A stretch of DNA of 64,000 nucleotides from Duncaniella dubosii (GCF_004803915.1 NZ_CP039396.1:1984001-2048000); one strand, 5' to 3'. Positions 8,597 to 17,944 are shown, counted from the stretch's first letter. The notes: a model not told the origin generated them from the sequence alone. Made by a program: numbers and translations.

Positions 8597-8831
8597 AAGT
8601 CGTCAGTTATGTTTGGTTTCCGGGACAAAGGTACAAAAAGAAATGACTTGTTTCAGATATTGCAGAGATTTTTAAGAGTCGGTTCGTAACAAATGTCGAC
8701 AAACTATAATTGGATTGACCGTCGTTCATCAAAGGTTGGTTAACATTGTTTAGTCAGCACAGCCACTAAAAACTAAAGATAGGAAAAATGTGTTATAATG
8801 ATTAAATATTGTAAAGCAAACGTAACACATT

Positions 8832-10247
8832 ATGTTGACCGGTCATAGTCTTTTGATAAAAATTTTGGACTGGCGTGAGAAACATCTGTCTGAAAAGACT
8901 TTTGTTTTTCTTCTTGCAACGGCGGTAGGATTACTGTCGGGCTGCGGTGCGTTTGTGTTGAAGCGACTTATTTCTTGGGTCTCGCATATCCTGACTTCGC
9001 ATTTTCGGATTGGGTCAGGCAATTATGTCCTATTGCTGATACCTGTCGCTGGTATTGTCTTGACCGGAATATTCTGTCGGTATGTAGTAAAGGCTGATTT
9101 GTCAGACGGTACGTCTCGACTGATACATGACCTTAAAAATAAAATGTATGCTCTTAAGAGTTATATAGTTTATTCTCCGATTCTGGCCAGTACGATTACT
9201 CTTGGTTTTGGTGGTTCGGCCGGATCTGAGGGGCCGATAGCCTACACCGGTGCAGCTGTCGGTAGCAATGTCGCACGCCTCTTCCGGCTTAGTCCGCAGA
9301 TGATGATGATTATGCTGGGATGCGGGGCAGGAGCAGGTATCGCCGGTATATTCAAATCGCCACTTGGCGGTGCGCTGTTTACACTTGAGGTTCTGAGAAT
9401 GCCGATGTCGACTTTCTCTGTCTTGGTGTTGCTGGTGACCTCTATCACAGCAGCCATGACCGCATATCTTCTGTCGGGATGCACAGTCGACATACCATTC
9501 AGCCATCACGCCGGATTTGACATAGATACGCTTCCATACGTCATTCTGCTTGGCATATTTTGCGGTTTTTATTCACTTTATTATAGTTATATGATAAAGA
9601 AAGTTGCCAAGCTTCTTCGTTGTGTCGGCAATTCATGGATAAAAAATCTCATTGGCGGTGTGATGATTTCAGCTCTTGTCTTTCTCTTCCCGCCGCTCTA
9701 TGGAGAAGGATATGGGACTGTCGGAAAAATCATAAACGACAATTTCTCGACAATTCTGAACGACAGCATTTTCTTCGGACATTCCGGCGGCATGTGGTTG
9801 CTGATATTTGTGGCGGGTGGCATAGCCTTGGCCAAGTGTGTCGCAACCTCTGCAACAAACAATGGCGGAGGTGTGAGCGGAAATTTTGCTCCGTCATTGT
9901 TTGCAGGATGTATTGTCGGTTTCTTCTTTGCAGCACTTTTAAATGAGGTCTTCGGTCTTCATCTGCCGGTCGGTGAATTTGCATTTTATGCAATGGCCGG
10001 TGTCATGGCGGGAGCTATACGCGCTCCGTTGATGGCCATATTTCTTACGTGCGAGATGGGGGCTGCATATTCCTATTTTTTTCCGCTTGTCGTTACGGCT
10101 TCGGTTTCATTCGGGATTGTCAGGCTGTTTACCGCCGACAGCTTCTTTTCGCGTCATGCCGACCGCCACAACGGCCTTATCTCTATTATAAAAAGACATA
10201 AAATGGAATCAGCCGGTGGAATACAGCAACAAAAAGGTTCGGACTGA
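8832..10247 (+). CDS. ClC-family chloride channel or Cl-/H+ antiporter
   Basis: A 471-residue polytopic membrane protein. The ClC selectivity motifs are present: GSAGSEGP (about 129-136) with the gating glutamate at 133, and GGGVSGNFAPSLFAG, matching GxFxPxLxxG. It lacks C-terminal CBS domains. In E. coli ClC-ec1 the internal proton glutamate follows another glutamate in FIIEEMR. Here the equivalent segment reads FTLEVLR, so the position aligns with Val187 and only the preceding glutamate is kept. That pattern occurs in other bacterial ClC subtypes and makes coupling to protons uncertain. An 8-bp inverted repeat (ATGTGTTA at 8788-8795, TAACACAT at 8823-8830) ends just before the start codon and could be an operator. 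Confidence 0.88.
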   Translation: MLTGHSLLIKILDWREKHLSEKTFVFLLATAVGLLSGCGAFVLKRLISWVSHILTSHFRIGSGNYVLLLIPVAGIVLTGIFCRYVVKADLSDGTSRLIHDLKNKMYALKSYIVYSPILASTITLGFGGSAGSEGPIAYTGAAVGSNVARLFRLSPQMMMIMLGCGAGAGIAGIFKSPLGGALFTLEVLRMPMSTFSVLVLLVTSITAAMTAYLLSGCTVDIPFSHHAGFDIDTLPYVILLGIFCGFYSLYYSYMIKKVAKLLRCVGNSWIKNLIGGVMISALVFLFPPLYGEGYGTVGKIINDNFSTILNDSIFFGHSGGMWLLIFVAGGIALAKCVATSATNNGGGVSGNFAPSLFAGCIVGFFFAALLNEVFGLHLPVGEFAFYAMAGVMAGAIRAPLMAIFLTCEMGAAYSYFFPLVVTASVSFGIVRLFTADSFFSRHADRHNGLISIIKRHKMESAGGIQQQKGSD

Positions 10248-10280
10248 CGGAGTTAATTTATGTGAAAACTCCCTGTCGGG

Positions 10281-10311
10281 TTGGTTTGCAGGGTGAATCT
10301 GCGTAATTTTG
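10281..10311 (+). promoter_or_regulatory. Bacteroidetes-type promoter of lgt
   Basis: TTG at 10281 and TAATTTTG at 10304-10311 are separated by 20 bases. This fits the Bacteroidetes form (TTG/TTTG, 19-21 bases, TAnnTTTG). The start codon of lgt lies 40 bases downstream. Confidence 0.55.
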
Positions 10312-10350
10312 CAAGAATTTTAAATACGTTATAAACGCAAATTACGTAAA

Positions 10351-11211
10351 ATGTTAGATTTTATTACGTGGAACGCAGATCCGTTTCTCTTTCATATCGG
10401 CAATTTCGGTCTCCGATGGTATAGTCTTGCTTTCATGGTCGGATTTCTTGTCGGCTATGAGATAGAATCACGTATCTACAGGCACGAGGGTGTACCTGAG
10501 CGTTGGCTCAGCATGTTGTTGCTGTGGACCATTGCCGGCACTATCATCGGCGCTCGTCTCGGGCATGTGTTTTTCTACCAGTGGGATCTCTATAAGCAGG
10601 ATCCGATTACGATTCTTTATGTCTGGGAAGGCGGTCTTGCAAGTCATGGTGGAACGATAGGAATCATCCTGTGTGTAATTCTTTATTCGATTTTTACTAC
10701 CAAACGCAACCCTCTCTGGGCTTTCGACAGGCTCGTTATTCCTATCGCGCTTGTCGGCGGTCTGATACGTCTCGGCAACCTTATGAATTCAGAGATATTC
10801 GGCCATGCTACCGACCTTCCGTGGGGATTCATGTTTATCCGTTCCGCCGAGTGGCGTCATATCTATATGGGGCAGGCGTGTCACCCGACGCAGATTTATG
10901 AAGCGTTGTGCTATTTTGCACTTTTCGGATTGCTTATGTGGATGTATTGGAAGAAAAATGCAGAAGAGCGCCCCGGGTTGATATTCGGTGTGTTCCTCAT
11001 TGGTATATTCCTGCCACGCTTCCTTATAGAGTTCATAAAGAATCCTCAGGTTGAATTTGAGCAGACAATGACGCTCAACATGGGGCAGTTGCTGAGTGTG
11101 CCGTTTATTCTTCTTGGCATAGGGCTTGTGATATACGCAATGACTCGTCCGCGACAGCATCTGACTTTTCCTAACCGTTTTGCCGAGGAGCTTCAATCAT
11201 CCAGAAAGTGA
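10351..11211 (+). CDS. lgt: Prolipoprotein diacylglyceryl transferase Lgt
   Basis: Lgt transfers a diacylglyceryl group from phosphatidylglycerol to the lipobox cysteine of prolipoproteins in the inner membrane, the first step of lipoprotein maturation. The 286-residue protein has about seven membrane segments. The family signature is GGLIRLGNLMNSEIFG (about 130-145), followed by HPTQIYEAL. Length is normal. Several products encoded in this window (S9 peptidase, RND adaptor, the 23.1-kb lipoprotein) carry lipoboxes and would be its substrates. Confidence 0.93.
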   Translation: MLDFITWNADPFLFHIGNFGLRWYSLAFMVGFLVGYEIESRIYRHEGVPERWLSMLLLWTIAGTIIGARLGHVFFYQWDLYKQDPITILYVWEGGLASHGGTIGIILCVILYSIFTTKRNPLWAFDRLVIPIALVGGLIRLGNLMNSEIFGHATDLPWGFMFIRSAEWRHIYMGQACHPTQIYEALCYFALFGLLMWMYWKKNAEERPGLIFGVFLIGIFLPRFLIEFIKNPQVEFEQTMTLNMGQLLSVPFILLGIGLVIYAMTRPRQHLTFPNRFAEELQSSRK

Positions 11212-11329
11212 TGTCATGAACTGTGGCGACATGTTTTTTCGACAGGTTGCCGGGAGTAGTTTTCAATGAAAATCACTAATTTTGCAGAATATAACAGACC
11301 AATCGTTTACAGAATAAAACTAATCAGAA

Positions 11330-12349
11330 ATGATAGACAAGATAAATCAGCTTAAAGCTGAAATAGAGGCTCTTGTAGCAAAGACGCCACAGGATGTAGA
11401 AACGCTCCGCATCAAGTATCTGAGCAAGAAAGGCGCGATTTCCGAACTTATGACTGATTTCCGTTCGGTTGCTCCCGAACAGAAGCGTGAGCTTGGACAG
11501 AAATTAAATGAACTGAAGGCACTTGCCACTGAAAAGCTCGCTGCTCTCCGCGAATCGCTTGAGAGTGTCGATGCAGGTGCTTCGGATCTGGATCTTTCAC
11601 GCACGGCCGCTCCGATGCCGCTTGGCACACGCCATCCGCTTTCGCTTGTAAAGAATGAAATAATCTCGATATTCTCGCGACTCGGTTTCACCATAGCCGA
11701 AGGTCCTGAGATTGAAGATGACTGGCACGTGTTCTCCTCGCTCAATTTTGCAGAGGATCATCCCGCACGTGACATGCAGGACACTTTCTTTATCCAGCGC
11801 AATCCCGATGTGTTGCTGCGCACCCACACTTCGTCGGTGCAGAGCCGCGTAATGGAGAAGACTCAGCCACCGATTCGCATCATCTGTCCGGGACGTGTCT
11901 ACCGTAATGAAGCTATCTCTGCGCGTGCCCACTGCTTCTTCCATCAGGTCGAGGCTCTTTATGTCGACAAGAATGTATCGTTTGCCGACCTGCGTCAGAC
12001 ACTTCTCTATTTCGCACAGGAAATGTTTGGCCCAGAGACTAAAATCCGTCTTCGCCCGAGCTATTTCCCCTTTACCGAGCCTTCGGCCGAGATGGATATC
12101 TCATGTAATCTCTGCGGAGGCAAGGGATGTTCTTTCTGCAAGCACACCGGCTGGGTCGAGATCCTCGGTTGCGGAATGGTCGATCCAAATGTGCTTGAAG
12201 CATGTGGCATAGATTCAAAGGAATACACCGGATTCGCTCTCGGTATGGGCGTGGAGCGTATAACCAACCTGAAGTATCAGGTCAAGGATCTTCGCATGTT
12301 CTCCGAAAACGATGTCCGTTTCCTACGTCAGTTTGAGGCAGCACATTGA
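11330..12349 (+). CDS. pheS: Phenylalanine--tRNA ligase alpha subunit
   Basis: The catalytic subunit of the alpha2-beta2 enzyme that charges tRNA-Phe. The 339 residues comprise an N-terminal coiled-coil (about 1-80) that binds tRNA and a class II synthetase core with motif 2 (GRVYRNEAISARAHCFFHQVE) and motif 3 (GFALGMGVERI). A cysteine-rich insertion, CNLCGGKGCSFCKHTG, lies before motif 3 and looks like a small zinc knuckle. The pheT gene is not next to it, as is common in Bacteroidetes. A TAATTTTG box at 11277-11284 may be its -7 element. Confidence 0.95.
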   Translation: MIDKINQLKAEIEALVAKTPQDVETLRIKYLSKKGAISELMTDFRSVAPEQKRELGQKLNELKALATEKLAALRESLESVDAGASDLDLSRTAAPMPLGTRHPLSLVKNEIISIFSRLGFTIAEGPEIEDDWHVFSSLNFAEDHPARDMQDTFFIQRNPDVLLRTHTSSVQSRVMEKTQPPIRIICPGRVYRNEAISARAHCFFHQVEALYVDKNVSFADLRQTLLYFAQEMFGPETKIRLRPSYFPFTEPSAEMDISCNLCGGKGCSFCKHTGWVEILGCGMVDPNVLEACGIDSKEYTGFALGMGVERITNLKYQVKDLRMFSENDVRFLRQFEAAH

Positions 12350-12415
12350 TTTGATACGGCTTGTCTCTCCTCTGATTTATCTCTCCGTTAAACTCTTTAA
12401 GAAAGGGAAATAACC

Positions 12416-13054
12416 GTGACCGTTAAGGAACGCTACGCTCGCGTGATTGAATGGTTTTCTGCGTCTATGCCTGTCGCTGAAACCGAACTGCATTATGAGA
12501 ACCCCTATCAGTTGCTTGTCGCCGTGATTTTATCGGCGCAATGCACTGATAAGAGGGTAAATCTCATAACCCCACCGCTTTTTGAGGCATATCCGACTCC
12601 GCAGGCTCTTGCTGCAGCCTCGGTCGAAGAGATATTCGGGTATATCAAGAGTTGCTCTTATCCTAACAACAAGAGCCGTTCACTGAGTGGAATGGCAAAG
12701 AAGCTCGTCGAGGACTTCGGAGGAGAGGTTCCTTCCGACCTTGATTCTTTGACGAGTCTGCCGGGTGTAGGGCGCAAGACGGCAAATGTAATCATGTCGG
12801 TTGTCTATAATAAGGCTACAATGGCGGTGGATACGCACGTGTTCCGTGTGAGCGAGCGCATAGGTCTGACCACAAACAGCAAGACTCCCCTTGCGACTGA
12901 AAAGGCTCTTGTGAAGCATATCCCTGAAGGTCTTATTCCTAAGGCCCATCACTGGCTGATACTTCATGGACGGTATGTCTGCAAGGCTCGCCGTCCTGAT
13001 TGCCTTAACTGCGGTCTGACCTCCGTGTGTCGTTACTATCAGAAGAATGGTTGA
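12416..13054 (+). CDS. nth: Endonuclease III
   Basis: A base-excision repair glycosylase and AP lyase acting on oxidised pyrimidines. The 212 residues include the helix-hairpin-helix (LTSLPGVGRKTANVI), the catalytic lysine in QCTDKRVN, the catalytic aspartate in MAVDTHVFRV, and a C-terminal 4Fe-4S cluster motif C-x6-C-x2-C-x5-C (CKARRPDCLNCGLTSVC). The start is GTG at 12416, because no in-frame ATG lies nearby upstream. It overlaps the next gene by 8 bases. Confidence 0.95.
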   Translation: MTVKERYARVIEWFSASMPVAETELHYENPYQLLVAVILSAQCTDKRVNLITPPLFEAYPTPQALAAASVEEIFGYIKSCSYPNNKSRSLSGMAKKLVEDFGGEVPSDLDSLTSLPGVGRKTANVIMSVVYNKATMAVDTHVFRVSERIGLTTNSKTPLATEKALVKHIPEGLIPKAHHWLILHGRYVCKARRPDCLNCGLTSVCRYYQKNG

Positions 13055-13688
13055 ATCGACTTTTATTTTTATAATTGAAATTTTAGGGACACTGGCTTTC
13101 GGTGTCAGTGGCGTGCGTCTCGCAGCCAAAAAGCATTTCGACTGGTTCGGTGCTTATACAATCGGAGTGATAACAGCAATCGGGGGCGGTACGCTGCGCG
13201 ACATACTGCTTGATATTCCTGTGTTCTGGATGCAGACATGGCTCTATCTTGCCGTGACCGGCGTGTCATTTCTGATTGTGGCAGCTTTCACGAGGATTCT
13301 CACATCGGATTCGAAGTCTCTTTTCATGTTTGATGCCGTCGGTCTGACGCTGTTCGTCATAACAGGTATTGAAAAGACCCTTGCCGAAGGCTACCCGATG
13401 TGGGTCGCTATGATTATGGGCATGATAACAGGTTCTTTCGGAGGTATCCTGCGCGATGTGCTCATTAATGAAGAGCCATTGTTTTTCCGTAAGGATATCT
13501 ATGCCACGGCATGTCTTGCAGGAGGTGGTGTCTATTGGATCTTCGCCGAGGCAGGTTCTCCAGTATGGGTTCAGGAAGCTTTGTGCGTGATTACGATCCT
13601 TGTCCTCCGTTGGGGCGCATTGCGCTATGGATGGCATCTCCCGGAGATGAAAGAAGGCTCTGTCAAGGAGCTTCGCAAGCGTAGGTAG
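13047..13688 (+). CDS. Trimeric intracellular cation (TRIC) channel family protein
   Basis: A 213-residue inner-membrane protein with about seven hydrophobic segments arranged as a duplicated unit. The repeated glycine-rich motifs TAIGGGTLRDILLD and GSFGGILRDVLINE are typical of the bacterial TRIC/UPF0126 (YadS-like) family of monovalent cation channels. It overlaps nth by 8 bases, so the two are translationally coupled, an arrangement with no obvious functional link. A strong hairpin follows. Confidence 0.88.
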   Translation: MVESTFIFIIEILGTLAFGVSGVRLAAKKHFDWFGAYTIGVITAIGGGTLRDILLDIPVFWMQTWLYLAVTGVSFLIVAAFTRILTSDSKSLFMFDAVGLTLFVITGIEKTLAEGYPMWVAMIMGMITGSFGGILRDVLINEEPLFFRKDIYATACLAGGGVYWIFAEAGSPVWVQEALCVITILVLRWGALRYGWHLPEMKEGSVKELRKRR

Positions 13689-13740
13689 AATTGTCCAGTC
13701 TACTATATTTATTTTGCCGGACAGCAATAATATAAAAAAC

Positions 13741-13776
13741 ATCAGGAGACCATGTCGTTTTCCATGGTCTCCTGAT
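13741..13776. terminator. Terminator between convergent genes
   Basis: A perfect 14-bp stem (ATCAGGAGACCATG at 13741-13754, its complement at 13763-13776) with an 8-base loop. It separates the TRIC gene (+) from the BspA-like gene (-) and can end both transcripts. Confidence 0.75.
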
Positions 13777-13804
13777 TAGTAATAGCGCGTTGGCTTGGCG
13801 GATT

Positions 13805-14431
13805 CTATTTAACAATTATCTTACGGGTTTTTGCTCCTTGACGGACTATATATACACCTGCGTCAAGATTGTTTGTTGAAACACCGATTTTTATACCCTT
13901 AAGGTTATATATCTCGATGGGCTGTGCATAGTCAATATCCGTAATTATGCTGTCAAGACCAGAAGTCTCCATCTGCTTGAACGAAGACCAGTATTGGGCC
14001 GCTTTATAGTCATAGTATGCTTCTTCCGAAACAAACAATGAAGCGTTTCGATATGTAGAATATTCAAAAGTGTTTGATGAGATGATTGGGGGGATTGGGT
14101 TTAGTGATGTAATCTTCGATAGCTCCCAGCATGAAGAAAATGCGTTCTCACCAATTAGTTTTAATCCATTGCCAAGTATGACTTCACGCAGTTTGGAACA
14201 ATTACTAAAAGCCTTATCCTGAATAGAAGAGACGGACGATGGAATCGTAATCTTCTCAAGATTGGAAGATACAAAAGCATCTTCTCCTATCATTTTCAAC
14301 CCTTCATTCAGCTTGATTTCTTCAAGGTAGCAACAGGCGAAAGCGTTCTCTTCAATTTCGATAATAGAAGAGGGGAGAACTATGGATTTAATGTGTGAAT
14401 TGTTAGAGCGGTTTGGAGAATATGAGGGATA
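13805..14431 (-). pseudogene. BspA-like leucine-rich repeat protein, C-terminal part cut off by an IS110-family element
   Basis: On the minus strand this open frame, lacking a start of its own, encodes BspA-type leucine-rich repeats (SIVLPSSIIEIEENAF, IGEDAF, KITIPSSVSSIQDKAF, IGENAFSSC). A C-terminal tail (IEIYNLKGIKIG, DAGVYIVRQGAKTRKIIVK) resembles type IX secretion sorting domains. Its reading frame continues exactly into the N-terminal part at 16045-17399 when the intervening element and one GGATA copy are removed, giving NESYPSYSPNRSNNSH across the junction. The intact protein, about 658 residues, would be a secreted or surface protein. Confidence 0.8.
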
Positions 14432-14615
14432 AAATTGATCATCAGAAAGTCACTATGTTTGCATCAGATTAGCTGACGGGGCGCTCAACGGGGGCTGTCT
14501 GCCCCCTTGCCGCTAAGGCTTCCCCCGAGAGGAGTGAGGAGAAAAGATAGACGTAAGGGCAATTGCATGTAAATTTGTAAAAGCAAAATACATTAACAGC
14601 AAAACCGATACGTCT
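14432..14615 (+). ncRNA. Candidate bridge RNA region of the IS110 element
   Basis: IS110 elements encode a structured bridge RNA in a non-coding end, upstream of the recombinase gene in the IS110 group proper. This 184-bp left end contains a strong hairpin (GGGGGC at 14490-14495 pairing with GCCCCC at 14501-14506, loop TGTCT), followed by a GC-rich stretch. Position and structure fit, but I could not match the target and donor guide loops. The 358-bp right end is the alternative location. Confidence 0.4.
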
Positions 14616-15686
14616 ATGGTACAAAGTAACAAAAAAGATTTCAGCGGACAAAATATCTCTATTGGTATCGACGTCCATCTGAGAACATGGAGTGTCACGG
14701 TGCTCACCCCCTCTGGTTTTATGCGCACTCATACTCAAAAGGCTTCGGCCAAAGAGCTCTTTGAACATTTGAACAAGCATTATCCTAACGGTAGCTACCA
14801 TGCAGCCTACGAGACGGGGTTTTCGGGCTTCTCGACCTATTATGCCCTGACTGAGCTTGGTATAAAATGCACCGTGGTACATGCGGCTGACGTTCCGACC
14901 ACCCAGAAGGAAAAGGTCTCGAAGTCAGACCCGGTGGATTCAAAAAAGCTGGCCAAAGCCCTTATGCGCGGTGAGCTCGGCAGTGTGTACATTCACTCGA
15001 AGGACAGCCTCGATGACCGTGCGCTGGTACGCCACCGCGCCACTATTGTGAAGCTTTCCGGCGGCATAAAATCCAGAATCAAGCATCTGCTGTACAACAA
15101 CGGCGTGGAGTACCCCGAAGAATATTTCCGAAGCAACCGCCACTGGACAAGAAGTTTCATAACGTGGTTGCAGAATGACGTGCGGTTGCTCTCCGACACA
15201 CGGGTCTCGCTTGACCTGCTCATTGCCGAGGTACTCCATTACAGGGAACGCCTCCTTGATGTGAACCGCAGATTGCGCTCGCTGGCGCGCAGCGACAGGT
15301 ATGCCGAGAAATACGGCATCCTGATGTCGGTTCCAGGCATTGGTTCGACAATTGCCATGAGCCTGCTTACCGAGATTGACGACATCGGTCGCTTCAGTAA
15401 CCAGCGCCAGTTCGCATCGTTCCTCGGACTCGTGCCGATGATGTCGTCAAGCGGCGACAAGGAATACGTCGGTGAGAAGACTTTCCGGGGAAACAAATTC
15501 CTCGGTCCAAAAATAGTCGAGGCCTCATGGATAGCCATACGGCACGACGCGGAACTCTCCGCAAAGTTCGGCGCATTGTGCACCCGCGGAATGAAGTCGC
15601 AGGAAGCCATAATCCGGATAGCCCGCAAGCTCTCCAACATAATATTTTCCGTACTGAAATCAAACCGCAGATATGAATGCCGTTAG
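14616..15686 (+). CDS. IS110-family DEDD recombinase
   Basis: A 356-residue RNA-guided recombinase of the IS110 type. The N-terminal RuvC-like part shows IGIDVHLRTW, AAYETGFSG and KSDPVDSKKLAK, which supply the acidic DEDD residues. The C-terminal Tnp20 part has MSVPGIGSTIAMSLLTEI and the serine-bearing FLGLVPMMSSSGDKEY. The frame is intact, so the element may be active. Codon use is more GC-rich than the BspA-like gene it interrupts. Confidence 0.9.
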   Translation: MVQSNKKDFSGQNISIGIDVHLRTWSVTVLTPSGFMRTHTQKASAKELFEHLNKHYPNGSYHAAYETGFSGFSTYYALTELGIKCTVVHAADVPTTQKEKVSKSDPVDSKKLAKALMRGELGSVYIHSKDSLDDRALVRHRATIVKLSGGIKSRIKHLLYNNGVEYPEEYFRSNRHWTRSFITWLQNDVRLLSDTRVSLDLLIAEVLHYRERLLDVNRRLRSLARSDRYAEKYGILMSVPGIGSTIAMSLLTEIDDIGRFSNQRQFASFLGLVPMMSSSGDKEYVGEKTFRGNKFLGPKIVEASWIAIRHDAELSAKFGALCTRGMKSQEAIIRIARKLSNIIFSVLKSNRRYECR

Positions 15687-16044
15687 ATAATGCGACACTC
15701 AAAAGTCTTATAGGCAAATACAGTAAGACGGCTACTCTCGCCTCCTTGATGAGCCTTGGCTGCATCTAAAAGAAAGGTTGTGGCGTCTTTCCTATTATGC
15801 TGAATAAGTAAACTGTCAGCCCGATGGGGCGTGACTGATAGAAGTTTGCCTGATAGGACTTTTTTAACTACAAGGCATTTCGGGCTCTAACCGATTGCCG
15901 GTTATTTGATTGGGGCAGAGGCCTCGATCATGACTCTTTTGTGCCTACACAATTGGCACAGAAACATAAGCAATTGATTTTTAACGTTAATCTTTTCTAA
16001 ATCTCAACGAGAATTTTGGAATACAACATAGAAGGGAGGAAATT

Positions 16045-17399
16045 GGATAGGATTCATTGGAAAAAGCATCTTTGCCGATTTTTGTGACGGTATATGTAAC
16101 ATTGTCATGGGTGATTGATTCGGCAATCTCGACTGAACTTAATCCTTCATAATTTTCATCACCTCCGGCGCACATATATGTAACCTTGGCTGTTGCCTTG
16201 TCCTTGTCTAACTCATAGTATATATCGTTATCCCTTTCAATAATCCAGAAATCTTTCCAGCTTTCAGATTCTTTATATGCGTTTTCTTCAGGAATATTCA
16301 AGCGAGCATCTACGCATGTATTTCTTGAGAATGCGTTGGTTGCTGAGGGGGGAGTTGTGGCAGTTAATGTTATCTGTTTGATATTGGGACAACCATAAAA
16401 GCATTGCGATCCGATTTTTTCAATTGAAGAACCAAATGAAATGTTTTGCAGAGCTTCACAATTTGAAAATGCATTGCTGCCGATTGTTTTAAGACTATCC
16501 GGGAACTTTATGTCTGTGATAGATGAGCATCGATAAAAGGCGTTTGATCCGATTGAGTTAAGATTATCTGACCATGTTATATCTTTTAACGAAGGACAAT
16601 TGGAGAAAGCTCTATTCCCTATTTTTGTTACGGAAGATGGTATTGATAACTCAGTAAGGTTTGGCATATCTCCTGATAAGAAATTTATCTCAGTGACACT
16701 ATAATCCACACTGTCATGAGTGATTGTTGATGGGAAAGAAAGAACATTTATTTCTTCTTTGTTACCAAGGTAACCAATGGCAGACGCTGTATTTTTTTCA
16801 AAATCGATAATATATTTGATATCATCAATCTTAGGATATTTAAAGAAATTACTCCAATATGTGTTTTCTTTATAGTTTTTAATTGCCTCGGTGGGTATTG
16901 TGAGTTCACATATTGGAAAAATATAATTTGAAAAGGGTGGCCACGAATTTATCTTTGGTGGAATAATGGCATCAATATTTAAATCGATTATAGGGCAATT
17001 AGCGAATGCATAGTCTCCAATTGAAGATATACCGAAGCCAATTTTCACACTGGTTAGTATTCGACAGCCTTCAAAACAAAGAGGGCCTATTGTTGTTATT
17101 GTGTTAGGTATGGTTAGTGATTGCAAATTGGGCATTACTCCTCCAAACCGGCCCTCAATTATGGTTACTGTATATGATTTAACCATTGTAGGGTTAACAG
17201 AATCAACAGCAGTTTCAGGAATCACAAGTGAATCAATGGGCGAGGTGTTGTTGTTGGGATAGTATCCGTATAAACTTACTTCAGTTTCTGAGATAGGATA
17301 ATACTCAAATTGGCCATCTCTAAAGGCCAATGCTGTCTGGCTGATTGTAGCAATACATAGCAATGATAAAATAGCCCTAATTTTAAATTTCATAAGCAT
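16045..17399 (-). pseudogene. BspA-like leucine-rich repeat protein, N-terminal part
   Basis: The frame starts with a signal peptide (MLMKFKIRAILSLLCIATISQTALA) and continues through BspA-type repeats (LTIPNTITTIGPLCFEGC, LSIPSSVTKIGNRAFSNC, IKFPDSLKTIGSNAFSNC). Two spacer segments with YWSNFFKY and SWKDFWII interrupt the repeats. After DAFSNESYP the frame runs into the IS110-family element and stops at 15987. Proteins of this type are secreted, often surface-bound, and mediate adhesion or protein binding. The gene is AT-rich compared with the core genes. Its C-terminal half is at 13805-14431. Confidence 0.85.
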
Positions 17400-17414
17400 T
17401 TTGTTTTGATGCCG

Positions 17415-17615
17415 CGGGACTCCCGTCGTTGGCTTTAAGGTAAGATATGACGAAAGCGTGAGAGTCTGTATCTATTGCCGTCCTACCGATTGAGGCTTCT
17501 CGCATTGCCCTTTAGAAGTCGGACGGCAACGCAGAAGCCCACGCTTGTATATGTAATGACAATTATGGCTATTTTCCCTTCTCGGGTTAATAGTCATAAT
17601 CAAGATATTACATAT
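17415..17615 (-). ncRNA. Structured leader or small RNA upstream of the BspA-like gene, with two exclusive folds
   Basis: This region has no credible gene but has several long inverted repeats. Fold 1 pairs 17494-17509 (GGCTTCTCGCATTGCC) with 17525-17539. Fold 2 pairs ATTGCCGTCC (17474-17483) with 17521-17529 and GGCTTCT (17494-17500) with 17514-17520, inside a closing stem 17454-17460 with 17540-17546 (AAGCGTG/CACGCTT). The folds cannot coexist. A second long hairpin pairs 17549-17557 with 17607-17615 and 17562-17573 with 17589-17600. A minus-strand -7 box (TATTTTTG, 17772-17779) would start an RNA about 365 bases before the BspA start codon. Fold 2, a long rod with a central bubble, also resembles 6S RNA. 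The strand is therefore an inference. Confidence 0.5.
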
Positions 17616-17909
17616 CCACGGGCATCTATCGTTGCCATATCCTTGACTCCTAAATAGAAATTTTGCGAGAATTTCAATCGATCAAGATATAGCGCCTGAT
17701 AAACGCTTTCAATTATGTCTGTATCCCTCCGCTCAAATCCCGACCGGGCTTCTGCATGGCGGTCTACAATGCAAAAATAGATATTTTCTCTTTAAAATCA
17801 GCTGTACTATCTGTTAAATTTTTAAGAAATCAGCGTTGTTGTCTCATGAAATATTTGTTTTTATTTATTCAAAACAAATATTGGGTCTAAATCATCAAGT
17901 GTAAAACAC
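17616..17909. other. Upstream part of the BspA leader and promoter, no gene seen
   Basis: About 290 bases without coding potential on either strand. It holds the minus-strand -7 box at 17772-17779, a small CCCG-AC-CGGG hairpin near 17736-17745, and AT-rich sequence next to the terminator of the S9 peptidase gene. Confidence 0.4.
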
Positions 17910-17944
17910 AAAGGCATATACGGTTTTGGACCGGATATGCCTTT
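17910..17944 (-). terminator. Terminator of the S9 peptidase gene
   Basis: The arms at 17910-17924 and 17930-17944 pair over 15 positions with one mismatch and a 5-base loop. The hairpin lies 24 bases beyond the stop codon of the S9 peptidase on the minus strand. Confidence 0.65.

Larger units (their letters stand above)
14432..16044 (+). mobile_element. IS110-family insertion sequence inside the BspA-like gene
   Basis: The interval is 1,613 bp and is bounded by a direct repeat GGATA at 14427-14431 and 16045-16049. Removing it restores the host reading frame, which fixes the ends to within a few bases. It encodes one DEDD recombinase (14616-15686) and has no terminal inverted repeats, as expected for IS110. 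The non-coding ends are 184 bp (left) and 358 bp (right). The right end contains no convincing gene. Confidence 0.75.

Noticed and set aside
17415..17615. Definite 6S RNA call
   Set aside because: The long rod with a central bubble is suggestive, but an alternative fold is equally strong, and the segment sits in the likely leader of the BspA-like gene. I kept a general structured-RNA call.
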